A DNA stretch of 64,000 nt from Symsagittifera roscoffensis (GCF_963678635.1 NC_087063.1:38826759-38890758); one strand, 5' to 3'. Positions 43,401-50,978 are shown, numbered from the stretch's first letter. The notes: generated from the letters alone by a model not told the origin. A program made the numbers and translations.

Positions 43401-43731
43401 GGACTTTTAATTGAAGTTTAATTTTTTGACTTGCTTTTTTATATATATATCTGTCTAAAGTGCAATTGGAAAAATGAACAAAACACAATACAAATGTTTT
43501 TAATCCTAAAATGTCTAGCAAAGATGGTCATTTAAAAAATTAAGATTTGAAGATCAACTTGTTCGAAATATGAATGAAAAGAGTTCGATGGCATTGAACA
43601 AGGAAAAATTAACTTTTAATCTTACCGACTGATGGTTTTGTAGCCATGCAAACATACATCAAAAGAAGGGTCTGTTTAAAGTCTCGGTAATTTAAAGCCC
43701 GTTTGGCTCTAGCTGCTAGATCAGATGCCAT
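19179..43731 (-). CDS. Host gene: CUB-LDLa single-pass membrane protein (Neto/LEV-10-like architecture), six exons, 3' end not seen
   Basis: Six exons on the minus strand (43626-43731, 40995-41204, 20473-20599, 20064-20185, 19614-19760, 19179-19421) join in compatible phases and give 318 codons. They encode a signal-peptide-like N-terminus, one full CUB domain, one LDL-receptor class A domain, a linker, one membrane span and the start of a cytoplasmic tail. The last exon ends in a strong donor, so at least one more exon lies beyond the gypsy element, to the left. Neto proteins have CUB-CUB-LDLa-TM and LEV-10 has several CUB domains plus LDLa. Here I find only one CUB. Such proteins act as auxiliary or clustering subunits of ligand-gated channels, so a synaptic role is plausible by analogy only. 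Intron 2 is 20.4 kb and contains two LTR retrotransposons. Confidence 0.8.
19614..19760 (-). CDS. CUB-LDLa gene exon 5: LDL-receptor class A domain
   Basis: The acceptor is TTGATTAG and the donor is GCAT|GTAAAA. It encodes 48 codons with six cysteines in LDLa order: GCG..EFSC, RRCIPLSDTC, PDC, DFSDETEMC. The SDE motif that coordinates calcium is intact. The domain fills exactly one exon and is in phase with both neighbours. An LDLa next to the membrane after a CUB is the Neto arrangement. Confidence 0.88.
20064..20185 (-). CDS. CUB-LDLa gene exon 4: end of CUB domain
   Basis: The acceptor is ATTTTGCAG and the donor is ATCAG|GTTATT. It completes an Arg codon split with exon 3, then encodes FVQSGAANQ... 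and a SSRLQLQWRI strand. This matches the final beta strands of a CUB domain (conserved Phe after Arg/Val-rich strand, then a long loop and a closing strand). A Pro/Ser linker follows before the LDLa. Phase 2 entry and phase 1 exit fit both neighbours. Confidence 0.75.
20473..20599 (-). CDS. CUB-LDLa gene exon 3: central CUB domain
   Basis: The acceptor is TTGTGTGCAG and the donor is ATAAG|GTCATC (unusual +3/+4 but phase-consistent). It encodes the CUB core: a Cys, then WLDILDGS, then HYRACGSTF with the third conserved Cys, and an SAVVIR strand. The 5' end completes a codon begun 20.4 kb away in exon 2, with the first CUB strands there, which strongly supports the intron assignment. Confidence 0.82.
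20600..21085. other. Intron sequence with a dispersed-repeat fragment
   Basis: Intron 2 of the CUB-LDLa gene. A copy of the dispersed ~40-bp motif (…GACTGCTCATATCA…GAATGTTCCGACTT) occurs at about 20847-20900, diverged in its palindromic core. Otherwise nothing recognisable. Confidence 0.5.
21088..21170 (+). repeat. tRNA-derived SINE-like head
   Basis: TACTGGTTAAAACGTTAG resembles an RNA polymerase III A box and GGATCGAATCC, about 30 bases later, resembles a B box (GGTTCGANTCC). The layout CTCAAAATCTAGAG between them resembles a class II (Leu/Ser type) tRNA anticodon arm. It is directly upstream of the dispersed repeat at 21173-21393, suggesting a composite SINE. It does not fold as a complete functional tRNA. 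Confidence 0.55.
21173..21393 (+). repeat. Dispersed ~215-bp repeat, copy 1
   Basis: It runs from GAGGCATCAAGTG to GTGGGACACC. The same sequence recurs at 46623-46831 and, partly, 50979-51165. It is G-rich toward its 3' end (GTTGTGGGGTTA, GGGGGTTAAAT). Only this copy has the tRNA-like head. Confidence 0.75.
21400..21745 (+). repeat. Single arm of the 1.35-kb foldback family
   Basis: Sequence from CTCCGCTAACGCGTTAA through GTCCCAAATTAGCC to TTCTTCGAAAGTCGGA matches the right arm of the element at 41592-42941 with moderate divergence. It is a truncated, older copy. Confidence 0.7.
21887..21939 (+). repeat. 53-bp direct repeat flanking the copia element, left copy
   Basis: ATCAAGAACAACTAGC...TTTCTTTG directly abuts the left LTR. 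An identical 53-bp copy directly abuts the right LTR (26473-26525). It behaves like a target duplication about ten times longer than the usual 5 bp. Confidence 0.9.
21940..22132 (+). repeat. 5' LTR of the copia element
   Basis: It starts TTTCAACTGTGC and ends GGACCCTAAG, with one difference from 26280-26472. It lacks the usual TG...CA ends and is short for copia-type LTRs. Confidence 0.9.
22134..22143 (+). promoter_or_regulatory. Primer-binding site, initiator tRNA-Met anticodon-loop type
   Basis: GGTTATGGGC, one base after the LTR, is complementary to GCCCATAACC, the anticodon loop region of eukaryotic initiator tRNA-Met. Drosophila copia is known to prime from an internal cut of the same tRNA. 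Confidence 0.75.
22341..23372 (+). CDS. Copia Gag with two zinc knuckles and start of protease, 343 aa
   Basis: Residues ~1-190 match the copia-type Gag helical capsid region (UBN2/retrotrans_gag style, with RLQSYFKS, LMLNEISNLK-like and LLKGLPKEFD segments). Two CCHC knuckles follow at 212-225 (CYSCGKQGHRKQDC) and 231-244 (CYNCNQMGHFARDC). The protease active site is LIDSGCSAHM (D303-G305). The frame then runs into a stop at 23372 although the protease continues one base off in the next frame, so a single-base indel near 23355-23370 interrupts protease. This cannot be an ordinary gag-pol frameshift, because it lies after the protease active site. Confidence 0.92.
   Translation: MARSIQTRLEKLTFSGNENDWEYFAEQFEARIVLLNLKKTLKGTDVPGSSENETNVNDRKEQLWCELIQCLDRKSVMLIKRDKPDGSAAWNRLQSYFKSTERPRVQRMLNEISNLKLEASESIKDYILRSENLQMNLQEAGEGISEKMMIAMLLKGLPKEFDNFTTVVNFSKDAKSLDEIKRDLSNFAETSKTFLQKNSTNETFFSNKTIKCYSCGKQGHRKQDCKKDIKCYNCNQMGHFARDCRKNTQNNHSNSSHQKLFTSKNQQNKSHFTSENENTVDFFSFHSNDNDFGVNSDKFCLIDSGCSAHMFKTREFFTELDTNINGNVGCANGSNSKIVEREK
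23402..26272 (+). CDS. Copia Pol: integrase, reverse transcriptase, RNase H, 956 aa
   Basis: An open 956-codon frame whose first ATG falls within the protease domain. The integrase zinc finger is at H84, H89, C115, C118, with catalytic D146 (HTDILGP), D204 (ASDN) and E240 (PEENGKIE), a D,D-35-E spacing. RT begins near 470 with GGRWHFTLKYN, RYKARYVAKGYNQ and WDVKTAYLNANL. Its catalytic motif is WVDD at 640-643 in place of the usual YVDD. RNase H starts with SDSDWGGD near 808 and includes STAESEA and VDNQACI. It ends 7 bases before the polypurine tract. All catalytic residues are present, so only the protease break prevents an intact polyprotein. Confidence 0.95.
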   Translation: MITIELKDTLFVPTYTANLVSVSKLNRNKADVMFDDVCPRIILPDSSEILLQNQRDLFKMKIELANEHSVENVAMVVSDIEIWHKRLGHNNFDDIKKLENLTEGVKFSQKKHNNCVDCQTEKAKRKAIPKVWGTRATEKLKIVHTDILGPIDTISVDNFKYAIGFIDSYTRFSAVYLLKNKSDSTQMLKQFIADYGKPKTIASDNPKDFKFGKFKQFCLDNAIRTEFSAPYTPEENGKIERTWGSVMAITRCLLQTASMEKKFWSFALKTAFYLKNRVYHSAIGVTPYEKFFQSKPDLKHVKIFGCAAYMFVEKVNMKKLDSRAVKGFLLGYSLNSKCYIVGTELDGNFEFLESRNVTFDEKVFPFKNDDENDSGRELEISVENYSEISEKNSADNVNGGNLENDQLRRSERIKQLNAPEISFFRNETIFDECWLADATFYVDNLPKNANDALSDPNWKKAMQDEYNSLINNNVWELVPQTDQTILGGRWHFTLKYNNEGGISRYKARYVAKGYNQIKGVDFKETFCPTVKMATLRLILAISTAKGFDVRQWDVKTAYLNANLEENVFLQQPEGFEQKDSGGNQLVCKLNKSIYGLKQSGRNWYYTLQMFLKSIDFTASKNDPCLFMRISKDVLEYVCIWVDDIIYACNDANKFISFEQQISSQFKISETAKLYWFLGMKFNFNGDGLEISQEAYIDKLLSKIGLIECKPVSTPAADGLKLCKRLPNEVKLANDKDYRGLIGSLSYLSITTRPDISFIAHCLSRYVNDPTEVHWIAAKRVLRYLKGTRSYKLIYRRCTATPILYAYSDSDWGGDSDTRRSTSGYCFFLFENSGAISWASKLQTTVAKSTAESEATALSLACNEGLFLLNLLIEIKLDLIDFKMFVDNQACISLVKNDVNKGVVKHFAIHLHFIRDLIQKKQLDLNYIGTDNMVADILTKNLGKTKCKRFGLQMFAN
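26280..26472 (+). repeat. 3' LTR of the copia element
   Basis: One difference from the 5' LTR was noticed over 193 bp. It follows the GAGTGGGGG polypurine tract directly and is followed directly by the second 53-bp repeat copy. Confidence 0.9.
26473..26525 (+). repeat. 53-bp direct repeat flanking the copia element, right copy
   Basis: Identical to 21887-21939 and immediately outside the 3' LTR. Confidence 0.9.
26526..27375. repeat. Intron stretch with degenerate AAAGTCTGGACATACC repeats
   Basis: Between about 26750 and 27095 the unit AAAGTCTGGACATACCAAA(A)TTTGGTC recurs five or more times in both orientations with short spacers. At 27240-27335 a fragment of the foldback-family terminus (ATTCCGTCATTTTCTTCGAAA) is visible. 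No coding signal. Confidence 0.55.
27380..27767 (+). repeat. 5' LTR of element B
   Basis: It runs from GGAACCAATTT to AAACTCAT (388 bp), preceded by ATTT. It shares the hairpin-like GGCTGAAACTGTTTATAGTTTCAGCC with the 3' copy. The primer site TGGTTTGACC follows at 27769. Confidence 0.85.
27768..29586 (+). other. Leader of element B with first ORF1 remnant
   Basis: Noncoding leader matching blocks of the element A leader. The region 28256 onward belongs to the first unit of the 2-kb tandem duplication. About 29350-29560 corresponds to the C-terminal half of the small basic ORF of element A, interrupted. Confidence 0.6.
29587..29896 (+). pseudogene. Remnant of Gag-extension ORF, copy 1
   Basis: The conceptual translation (with stops) follows residues ~15-115 of the 398-residue ORF of element A: an acidic D-rich start, a NLILNL segment, a CPC/KLPEAKIKR block and a YGIFTIE block. 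It lies in tandem unit 1. Confidence 0.7.
31576..31885 (+). pseudogene. Remnant of Gag-extension ORF, copy 2
   Basis: Same content as 29587-29896, in tandem unit 2. It continues with diverged sequence to about 32700, where a Thr/Gln-rich segment with LTQQDIQTPS matches the C-terminal part of the element A ORF. Confidence 0.7.
32501..33970 (+). pseudogene. Remnant of Gag (C-terminal extension and capsid)
   Basis: From LTQQDIQTPS (about 32535) through YSVEDYLNAV (about 33510) to the capsid C-terminus near 33960. Many stops and shifts. It confirms that the 398-residue ORF and the capsid were contiguous in this lineage. Confidence 0.75.
34030..34800 (+). pseudogene. Remnant of nucleocapsid region
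   Basis: A degenerate zinc knuckle (WCSFSRRYGYSIAEC, losing a Cys and the His) at about 34090-34135 is followed by Arg/Asn/Ser-rich sequence in mixed frames. The protease region that should follow is largely missing. Confidence 0.65.
34980..36210 (+). pseudogene. Remnant of RT-RNase H, lacking YLDD
   Basis: Recognisable pieces include RATKVPIHLQDNLSRL, TDTNSGYNQIP, then KAAPDKSCFF and the RNase H part ending ALPYTLS. The segment that should carry the catalytic YLDD is deleted between about 35450 and 35490. Several stops. Confidence 0.8.
36680..36905 (+). pseudogene. Remnant of integrase N-terminus
   Basis: Matches the first ~70 residues of the element A integrase ORF (IIRQLKFWHKYKTKPF). The zinc finger and the catalytic core are absent. 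The sequence then joins directly to envelope-like sequence. Confidence 0.7.
36930..38150 (+). pseudogene. Remnant of envelope-like glycoprotein, C-terminal half and tail
   Basis: It starts at the MSLSKLEILHHLCELE segment, corresponding to about residue 84 of the 327-residue ORF of element A. It includes the SKSIYSEKDIQHQI region (37343-37576 is the longest open piece) and the tail part with VNRQATFARNLFEGFFG (about 37770-37815). Frames are broken throughout, so no functional protein is expected. Confidence 0.7.
38160..38900 (+). pseudogene. Remnant of Ser/Pro-rich accessory ORF
   Basis: Begins MSRQIGSFNRS (about 38183), matching the start of the 194-residue ORF of element A. Ser/Pro/Thr-rich sequence follows in several frames. 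Confidence 0.65.
38991..39185 (+). pseudogene. Remnant of the unknown 304-residue accessory ORF
   Basis: A 64-codon open piece with a YDHTVLRF segment aligns with residues ~20-75 of the element A protein. The remainder is deleted or unrecognisable. Confidence 0.5.
39186..40313 (+). other. 3' untranslated region of element B
   Basis: No coding signal. Blocks such as CATGCTCTATAGCC (about 39560) and the terminal GGATGGGTG purine tract (40306-40314) match element A. Confidence 0.65.
40314..40662 (+). repeat. 3' LTR of element B
   Basis: It begins GGAGCCAGTTT and ends AAACTCAT, followed by ATTT. It is 349 bp, missing a ~35-bp internal stretch present in the 5' LTR, and is clearly diverged from it. 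Confidence 0.85.
40667..40994. other. Intron 2 sequence next to exon 2
   Basis: No repeat or coding signal recognised before the exon 2 donor. Confidence 0.6.
40995..41204 (-). CDS. CUB-LDLa gene exon 2: first half of CUB domain
   Basis: The acceptor is GGTTTTTAG and the donor is ACGG|GTAAGT (strong). Its 69 complete codons carry the first CUB cysteine, a Gly/Met-rich loop, then SVCQWSTTVRVPANKAIFIS, the C-x-W-x-I-x-V-P pattern that opens the CUB sandwich, and ADNFNIP. Entry and exit are both phase 1. The next exon in phase is at 20599, on the far side of two retrotransposons. Confidence 0.82.
41592..42941. mobile_element. 1.35-kb foldback (long inverted repeat) element, Harbinger-like
   Basis: Two ~524-bp arms (41592-42115 and 42418-42941) are inverted repeats around a ~300-bp spacer. 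The outer ends read TTGTTCCGACT...AGTCGGAACAA and are flanked by TTA on both sides (41589-41591, 42942-42944), a 3-bp duplication of the TWA type used by PIF/Harbinger transposons. There is no transposase frame. The inner ends carry the dispersed 40-bp palindromic motif. It sits in intron 1 of the CUB-LDLa gene. Confidence 0.85.
42945..43625. other. Intron 1 sequence next to exon 1
   Basis: AT-rich, with no repeat or coding signal recognised except simple TA-rich tracts (around 43190 and 43440). Confidence 0.5.
43626..43731 (-). CDS. CUB-LDLa gene exon 1: start and signal-peptide-like N-terminus
   Basis: The ATG at 43731 has a favourable context (CAAATGG). Thirty-five codons give a basic N-terminus and a hydrophobic stretch (TLLLMYVCMATKPSV) consistent with a signal peptide or anchor, ending in a good donor GTCG|GTAAGA. 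Phase 1 exit fits exon 2, whose first complete codon is Cys. A splice-acceptor-like TTTCTCAG lies ten bases before the ATG, so an upstream noncoding exon or a trans-spliced leader is possible. Confidence 0.6.
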
Positions 43732-46609
43732 TTGAGAGAGCTGAGAAACTTAACAGTTGTTAATCACAGTTGGTAAGACAAGTGCTCAGTCGAATCAACA
43801 GCAGAACATGACAGCAAAATTAGCTGACAATAAAAGCAACGTGTTAGTTTTCAACGGCAGCTTGCTACAATTTACAAGTTTAGATGAAGTAGCTTCACTT
43901 AACATCAGCAATCTGATCGAACTGACGAACAATTTGTTTTTTGAGGCGTATAATTGCATCACACTGAAGCGCTTCTCGACAAAATATATATTTAATTTTT
44001 CAAATAATTTTTCAAAGTTTCAAAAAAATGAAAAGAGCGCTGAACAAAATTTTGAAGCGCCAAAAAGTTATTCAAAAAAAGTTTAATCCCTGATTAAATG
44101 GGAATTAGCGAATAGCCTGTTTTGTGTCGTAAATGACCCTTAGATTGGAAAAACAAAACAAAACAATTAAGGTTGATTCTTGTACAAAGAAAGGATTTGA
44201 AGCTAGCTCTTTTGTACATCAAATGGGCTGCCTGATCGCGTGAGATTAAATGGGCTACAAACACAAGAGCACTAATAGTGTAAATGTGGTTTCAACACTA
44301 AAATTGTATGGCCATTAGTGGATGGCGGGATAGACAAGGACACGGCCGGCGACCGGAGGTAGCGAAAAGTGAACGGATGAAAGAGGGACTGTGAATTGAA
44401 AGGGGGCATTTGAAGTGTTTGGAGATGCACTCTTGCCACTATGGATTGAGCAGTAGCGGCTATGGGGGACGAGAGAAAGAGAGCGAGGGGAAGAAGGGGG
44501 ATGGGATTCGAGCTAAGTAAGACGCAGGACTGCGAAATGGGGAGGCCCCACAATTCATTTAGTTTGATTTGCAGCAAGATGCATTAAGTTAAGAGGCATG
44601 AACAGAAGATGATGCACACAAGTGTCCAAAAGGGGCAGCACAGGCCAGGAAGTAATAGTGAAGCCACATCGCAGCTGCAGGCTCAAACATCCCACCCATA
44701 TTTGACATGTTCCCAAGTCCCAACCAAAAGTTGGATCAATCCATTAGAAGCACTGATGACATTTATCACCTGTCGCGCAGAGTTAGTTGGAGAAAATTAA
44801 TGAATTAGCTGTCACTTATTTAATTTGGAAGTATTCGCTTCAAAATCCGGCGGAAAAAGGCTCGATAGAAAAACTTACTCTTTCGTTTCTTCTTCAATCT
44901 TTTTTGGAGACTTCGATTTTTTCGCGGAGTACGACCAAAGACATCAAAGTCATGTTAAGATTTTTTTTTGCAAATGAAAGGACATACACACCAAAAAAAA
45001 ATTGCGAATGGCTGGAATGTAATAAGGGTGGGAAGAAAAATCTACAAGCAGCCATATGAAAGAAAGGTGATAATAAGCAGACCTAAAAGTTATCCAGATA
45101 TACTATAGTTCGTGTTCCTGTTGTTATCAGCTTCCGAAGGTTTGTCATGTGTCAACCTGATAGGTGTCAAAATGGGGCAAGCCAAAAATGGGGTAAGTTA
45201 CTGTTCCTGGATCTACCTCCAAATGAAAAAAAAACGTATCACACAATTCCATTCATGGAGTGTATGGAAGTTGCTTGTCATACAATCATGCAAAACTTTA
45301 GAAACCTTTCATGATTGTTTGCAGGTAATTTTTTAATGCTGAATAATTTAATTGACATTTGTTGCTGAATGAGAGCCCTAGGTTTGTCTAAAACTTTGAT
45401 TTTCTATTGCAATGAATAAAAACAATCAAAATTTTATTTTAAAAAAGCTTTTAATGAAGTTAAAGTCAGGCAGAGGAACCCCTACAAGTTATTAGGGCCA
45501 TAGAGTCGGTAGCGTCGGTAAACATCAAAGCTTTAATTGCGAAAATATTTGCGACTCAAAACGAAACAACCTGCAAGCTGCTAAATGCGGTTTAGGTTTG
45601 AACAGAAATGATCCTGCCGATAGCCCAATCCGATCAACATGATTCAAAATTATTAACCAAAAATGAATATATTTCTCCAAATTTGATTTTGATCTGGAAA
45701 ATAATCTCGCTAAGAAAAGATTAATTGGCTGAGGTTAAATGAATTACTGAATAAAAACTGGTTGTGACCAAAACTTTGATCAATCTAATCTACGTTTTTA
45801 CAAATGGCAATCATTTTAAACTAAATTTTAACTAATTTTTCGAACCATTTAAAGTTTGTCGTTTTTTTAACTGTCGGCATACAACGCAAAGTCTAAAGGG
45901 TTTGCCAACCCCTAGTCCCACCAAAGGAGCGATTGTTCCGTGATTAAATTGATATAGACAGCTTTTTTCAAATGTGAGTCAAGTCAATGCGTTTTCTTAC
46001 GTATCCGGGAGGTTACAACTAGACGTCTTTTCTCAAAAAAATGACAAGCATCATTCTTGCGATTACTTTTGCGATTACTTTCCAAATACACGGTGTGAAC
46101 CACTAAAATATGACTGTATGCCATAATGCCAGCCCTCCATAGCTTTTGTAGTTCTTGCCAAGCTCTCCCTCCGGTCCTTGATTTTTTTCAAAACTATTCG
46201 AGCATCAGGTTTTCCCGTAGATATGTCGTGATTAAGCTCACCCCTCGTTTGAAAAAAATTTTTGCCCTCTGTAGTTGCTGTTGCTCGGCATTTATGAGTC
46301 TGGTATTTTGAGCAGTTTCAGTTAGTAGCGGTTTTGTTCTTACGCTTAAGATAAAACTCGTGGCTAAAATTGATACCTTTAATACCAGTAATATTTGTTT
46401 GTGTTTGGAGGATAAAGTAAAATGGAAGGACGCTTCAAACATTTTAGCTCATAGAATGGTGAAACAATCTTTCTAGTGTAAGGCAGTGTGATTTTATGTA
46501 CTTTTTTTTTCAATTTCTTGAGTTGTTTTCAATTAGCACCGTGCAGGTTGTCTCTGTTTTAAACGCGTGAATGAGGGGTTATTTCTCTAACTAACCGAAA
46601 AGCAGTTAT
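43732..46609. other. Intergenic region upstream of the CUB-LDLa gene
   Basis: Contains the presumed 5' flank of the gene. A GC-richer patch (about 44290-44720) stands out and could be a promoter or untranslated exon, but I find no conserved domain in any frame there. Open frames at 43757-44086 (plus) and 44272-44577 (minus) lack recognisable features. Confidence 0.4.
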
Positions 46610-46622
46610 TTTTGAGATGCTA

Positions 46623-46831
46623 GAGGCATTAAGTGATGTAAGACTGGCTTTTCAGGCCTCAATTAGTATACATAAGTCGAATACTGCTGTACTTATAAAA
46701 AGTTTGAAACAATTTATCGGTATTAAAAGGGGGTTAAAATGTTGTGGGGTTTTTGTTACGGGATTATAAATAAGTGGGTGTAAAAACTGGGGGTTAAATA
46801 ACGTGGGGTTAAAGAGCTGGACACCGCTATG
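46623..46831 (+). repeat. Dispersed ~215-bp repeat, copy 2
   Basis: From GAGGCATTAAGTGATG to GCTGGACACC, matching 21173-21393 without the tRNA-like head. Confidence 0.75.
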
Positions 46832-46989
46832 GCGATTCCCTTAAATCCAAGGAAAGTGTGAGAGCAATTGAGGAAATTTTAATTAGGTTTGAGAAACGGT
46901 GGCAGTGATCCATTGCATTGACGTAAATGTGTGCAAGTTTCGTGCAAAAACTTAATCGTTGATTTAATCGTAAATCAGAAAAAAATAGA

Positions 46990-47165
46990 AAAAAAACGCA
47001 TTTAGGGGGGGACGCTTTCTTATTAGGGATTCTACCCCCTGCCGACCCAAGGGTCCCCCTTTGAACTCTTTTGAGATATCCATTTTTGGCTGACGTACCC
47101 CAAATTTTTTCTAAATGCGCCGTTTTGAGGAATTGTGTGCACGTTCCACCAAGTATTTTCAAATT
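46990..47165 (+). repeat. Dispersed CCTGCCGACCCAAGG repeat, copy 1
   Basis: The block GGATTCTACCCCCTGCCGAC followed by GATATCCATTTTTGGC and ATTTTTTCTAAATGCGCC recurs at 51970-52340 and, inverted, at 55930-56135. A minus-strand open frame across it (46827-47162) is an artefact of this repeat. Confidence 0.7.
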
Positions 47166-50100
47166 AATGTCGTTTTTTTTTTCGGCGTGGTGTGATAAAA
47201 GAAGCTAAACAAAAAACTAGGGGCTAGGTTCATTCGCTAGCATTACTAAAATAAGCAAATTGAGAAACAATTTTTGTAGAAAAACTACTAGAAAAACGAA
47301 AAACGAAAATTTTTAGAACATTTTTGTCAAGTTCTTGGGAGTTTTTTGAGTTTTTGAAAAATTTGATTCCCAAAAGTCACTAAAATACTCAAAGTAAATT
47401 AACGTTCCCAATTAAAATTTTTACGTTTTAACTAAAGCTATTGTAAGCTTTTTAGCAATTGATCACTAAAAATAAAACTGCTCGCTCGCTTTATTCGCTG
47501 AAATAAGACAAAAAATCAAAAATTTAAAACCGGTTTTTCCCGACACCGGAATTATTTTTCAAACTTTTAATGTGATTTCAATCACAGTTGTTAGAGTTTT
47601 GTTATGACATATCACTCAACCTAGATATATCACTCGAACAAAAAGTAGAAAAAACTAAAACTCACCCGAACACAAATTGAAAATTTTTCATATGTCGGAC
47701 TAATTATGCATCATTCTTATACAATCTACAAGAAATGAAATGTTCTATCTGTAGAAAAATTTGCTCAAGAAACGAGTTGGTGGAAACAAGACTGATCATG
47801 TATATAAGGGCAAGCCCGCAACAGTCTAATTAACTTTAAATCTGAAGAAAAAAAAACTTTGCATCAAAACAATCAATAAAATAGTCGAACAATTTTTTGG
47901 AGATGTCATTCGTCGGAGATGTCTGTAAAATAACGGGGATATCATTCGTCTTTTTTTTTTCATTTTTGTCCTGTTTTTACTGCCGTCTTACCGTCTTGTG
48001 TAATCAGGGCCAAATTGCTGGTTTATTCATTTTGGTATAGATGACTGCGTATGGGATCAATCCCACAAATTTGGGATTGCTTGCACTAGACTAAAGTGCG
48101 ATTTGGCCGCTCGAATAATACATTCATAGTTTGCTTAATACGCAAATAATTTATGCGTCGCAATTTATCCGCACGCGTAATCGCTCCAAATTAAATTGAG
48201 GAATTTTGATTAGTATGATTAATTCCAAAAACGACTCAAAATTTCATAGTATGATATTATCAACCTAAAATTCATGATGTGTCAAGTTTTCATTTATCAA
48301 AAACTCTTCGGGACTAATTAATGGGTAATCGCAACATTCAGGGCTTTGCCCTGATACGAGCAGTCTTGTTAGGCTAGCCGTTAACGCGTGTGACATGAAC
48401 GGAAAACAATTTTCAAGACTCAGCTTAAAATAACGAGGTTCGTTAGATAGTTATCAAAATTTGTCAAAAACGTTGAGTTCAAAAGTGAAAATTGAAAAAA
48501 CCCTGCGCATACGTTTTCCATCATTTTCAAAAGTCAGAAAAACAAAACAATTTACTCGGGAAATTTAAAAAAAAAAATTGTTGTTTATATTGCAGAATTG
48601 AGACATTTTTAACAGACCCATTTAAAGGACAGATAAAAGACAAGATTATTTAAGCTCTACTTGAGTCAACAGATAGAAAAAAAACATAACTCAATCGTTT
48701 TATTCGAGAGTGTCCAAGTCAAAAAATCATCGTTTCTTGATGTTTTGGGAAATTATTGAACATAAAAAACAATGAAATGTAAATTTTTTATCAAGTTTTG
48801 TTCTGAAAATTTTCCCCTAACACTCTACTTAAGGTACAAAATGATGTAATTAGCCTGAGGGTCTTGGAAGAAATTTATAGTTTCAAATGGTTGGCTAGAT
48901 TCAATTTTAAAAAATTTCTGGGCCGAATAAAAATGTGGCTCATTCGTTTTTAGAACGAAGTATAACGCGAGTTAAATGAAAACTTTCAAACCGTCTTCAT
49001 TTTATCAAAAATAATCAGGTGATTTTTTTTTATTTAGGCTGAAAGCGTCAATGTTTCTCAGATAATATAAAAAATTAATTTCAAAAGAGGCTTGTTAAAA
49101 TGCAGTAAATTGTCTGAAAAAAAAAACAAAAACAAAATTACAAATAATTCATTCTCTCAAGATTCGAAGCAATAAAGTTTTTTTTTGGTTAGATAAAATT
49201 GAAATCCAGTTGATGAAATTGGGGTCGCAATATTGTTCGGAGACCAGAGCTTTGATGCTGCTGCAAAAAGACCTTTTTGTAAAGTAATTTTTAGTCATTA
49301 ATAAGTTTTTCAGAAAATTTTAGGCTAGTAGTGCAAATATTTTGGTTGCAAGCTGCGCGCATAATGCTAACTATGCTATAGCAGAATTCAAACAACTTAT
49401 TTCAGCAAACAAATCAAAAAAATTCTTTTTGAACTCTCCGCTATTCGGAATGATGTTTTGGTATAATAGATCACAAAGTTTTTCCAATTCAGCTTCTATT
49501 CTAGGAATTTGAAACATCTCTTTCATTTTGATACAGAGATATTTACTTAATCTTGGACTAATGCGCAAAAAAAATGTTCACAGCTGATTATCAGAAGTTA
49601 TTTTACGCGGTGCGCAATTCGTAAAAATGTTTCAGGTCATCCAAATTGGTTTTTCTAGCTCTTCAAAAACGTCAAAATGCTGTTCTAGGATACTTACTAC
49701 AAGTAAAAAAAAAAAACAAAATCAGTTTTTGTGCAGTTTTTTGGAGGCGCGTCATTTCATTAAAATTTTACTATTAGCGCAATAGATGCTCCTAAAAAAC
49801 TTTTAGAGTCGGTCGCTACAAATAGATGTCGCAAAAAAGTACCAAAGGAGCTAGAAAGTGTTCTAAACAGGGACAGAAGGATTAGGGGTAAAAGTATCAA
49901 AAAACAAGAATTAAATCTAATGTAGCAAACATAATTTTTAACCAGATTGTTCAACTTTTTGAAGAAAAAGACAATGTATGATTTGCTTGAGACGGTTTTC
50001 TAATATGTGAAATTCAGTTTTTGATCAGGTGTTTTTGATGAATCGTTCTATACAATCTGAATACGTGGAAATTGTGTTGAGTTTTCCCATGTAGAAAATT

Positions 50101-50978
50101 TAGCCCGCAATATGTTTCATTTCCCATTTTAATCGAGGCCAGCGTTTTTTTTTTATACATTTCGAGACGCTGAATACATCCTTTTGTATTTTACATATTT
50201 TGCGGGGAGAGGAAGCAAAATGAGGACTCAATTTCAGAAGTAAAAAAAACTCAATTTTTTTCCTTTTTTAATCATTTTTTTCCAAAATTTTTGATTTAAG
50301 ATTTATAGAGTCGGAACTCTCAGAGTTTTGCTTAGGTAAATAAGCAACTTCATTACAATGCTTTATTTGGTTTTTTCGAATAATCGTGTTAAAAAACGCT
50401 ATAAAATCAGACATTGTGTCCCTGCATCCATTGTGCTCAAGCATTAGGCAGCAATATTTCAACCTTCTGATTCAAATGGCAGATTAATACGAAGGTTACA
50501 AATATCAGTTAATTGATGCCATTTGTAATTTGATCGAAAAAAAACAATGCATTTTCAAATAGTAATTTAAGTTGACAAAATAGTATTTAATAGTAATTTT
50601 GTCAATCAATTAGCCCTACCAACTAAAAAAACCTTAGTTTGAAGTGCACAAAGCATGCGCAAGCAACGAGAACACCTTTTACCAGTCTTCCGAAACTCAT
50701 GAATGAATTATTCTCTACTTTCGGCAACCCGGACGTGCAAAGTATTGTGCTTGGAAAATCAATTTTTGTTTGGCTGAAGGAACTTTCAAATCACTCCTGA
50801 ATTTTTTCATCAAGTTCACTCCATACAGTTAAGTCTGTAAGAAATAGCGCCACTGGCATATATGCCGTAATGCTTGAATGTACGCGCCCTCAATCCTGTG
50901 CTTATGCTTGAATATAAACGCGTAAATTAGATATTATTTCCTAAATTTATCAAAGTGAAAATTTTTTGAGATGTTAGA
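47166..50978. other. Long noncoding stretch
   Basis: Nearly 3.8 kb with no convincing exon on either strand. It includes two copies of the dispersed palindromic motif (about 47788-47825, diverged, and 48331-48368, good) and many A/T homopolymers. Confidence 0.5.

Noticed and set aside
43757..44086. 109-codon plus-strand open frame next to exon 1
   Set aside because: Hydrophilic and free of recognisable motifs, with no splice or family evidence. It begins antisense to the region just upstream of exon 1.
44272..44577. 101-codon minus-strand frame in a GC-richer patch
   Set aside because: Leu/Pro/Ser-rich with no domain. It could be untranslated exon or promoter, but coding is unsupported.
46827..47162. 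111-codon minus-strand frame
   Set aside because: Coincides with a dispersed repeat present elsewhere in both orientations without a conserved frame.
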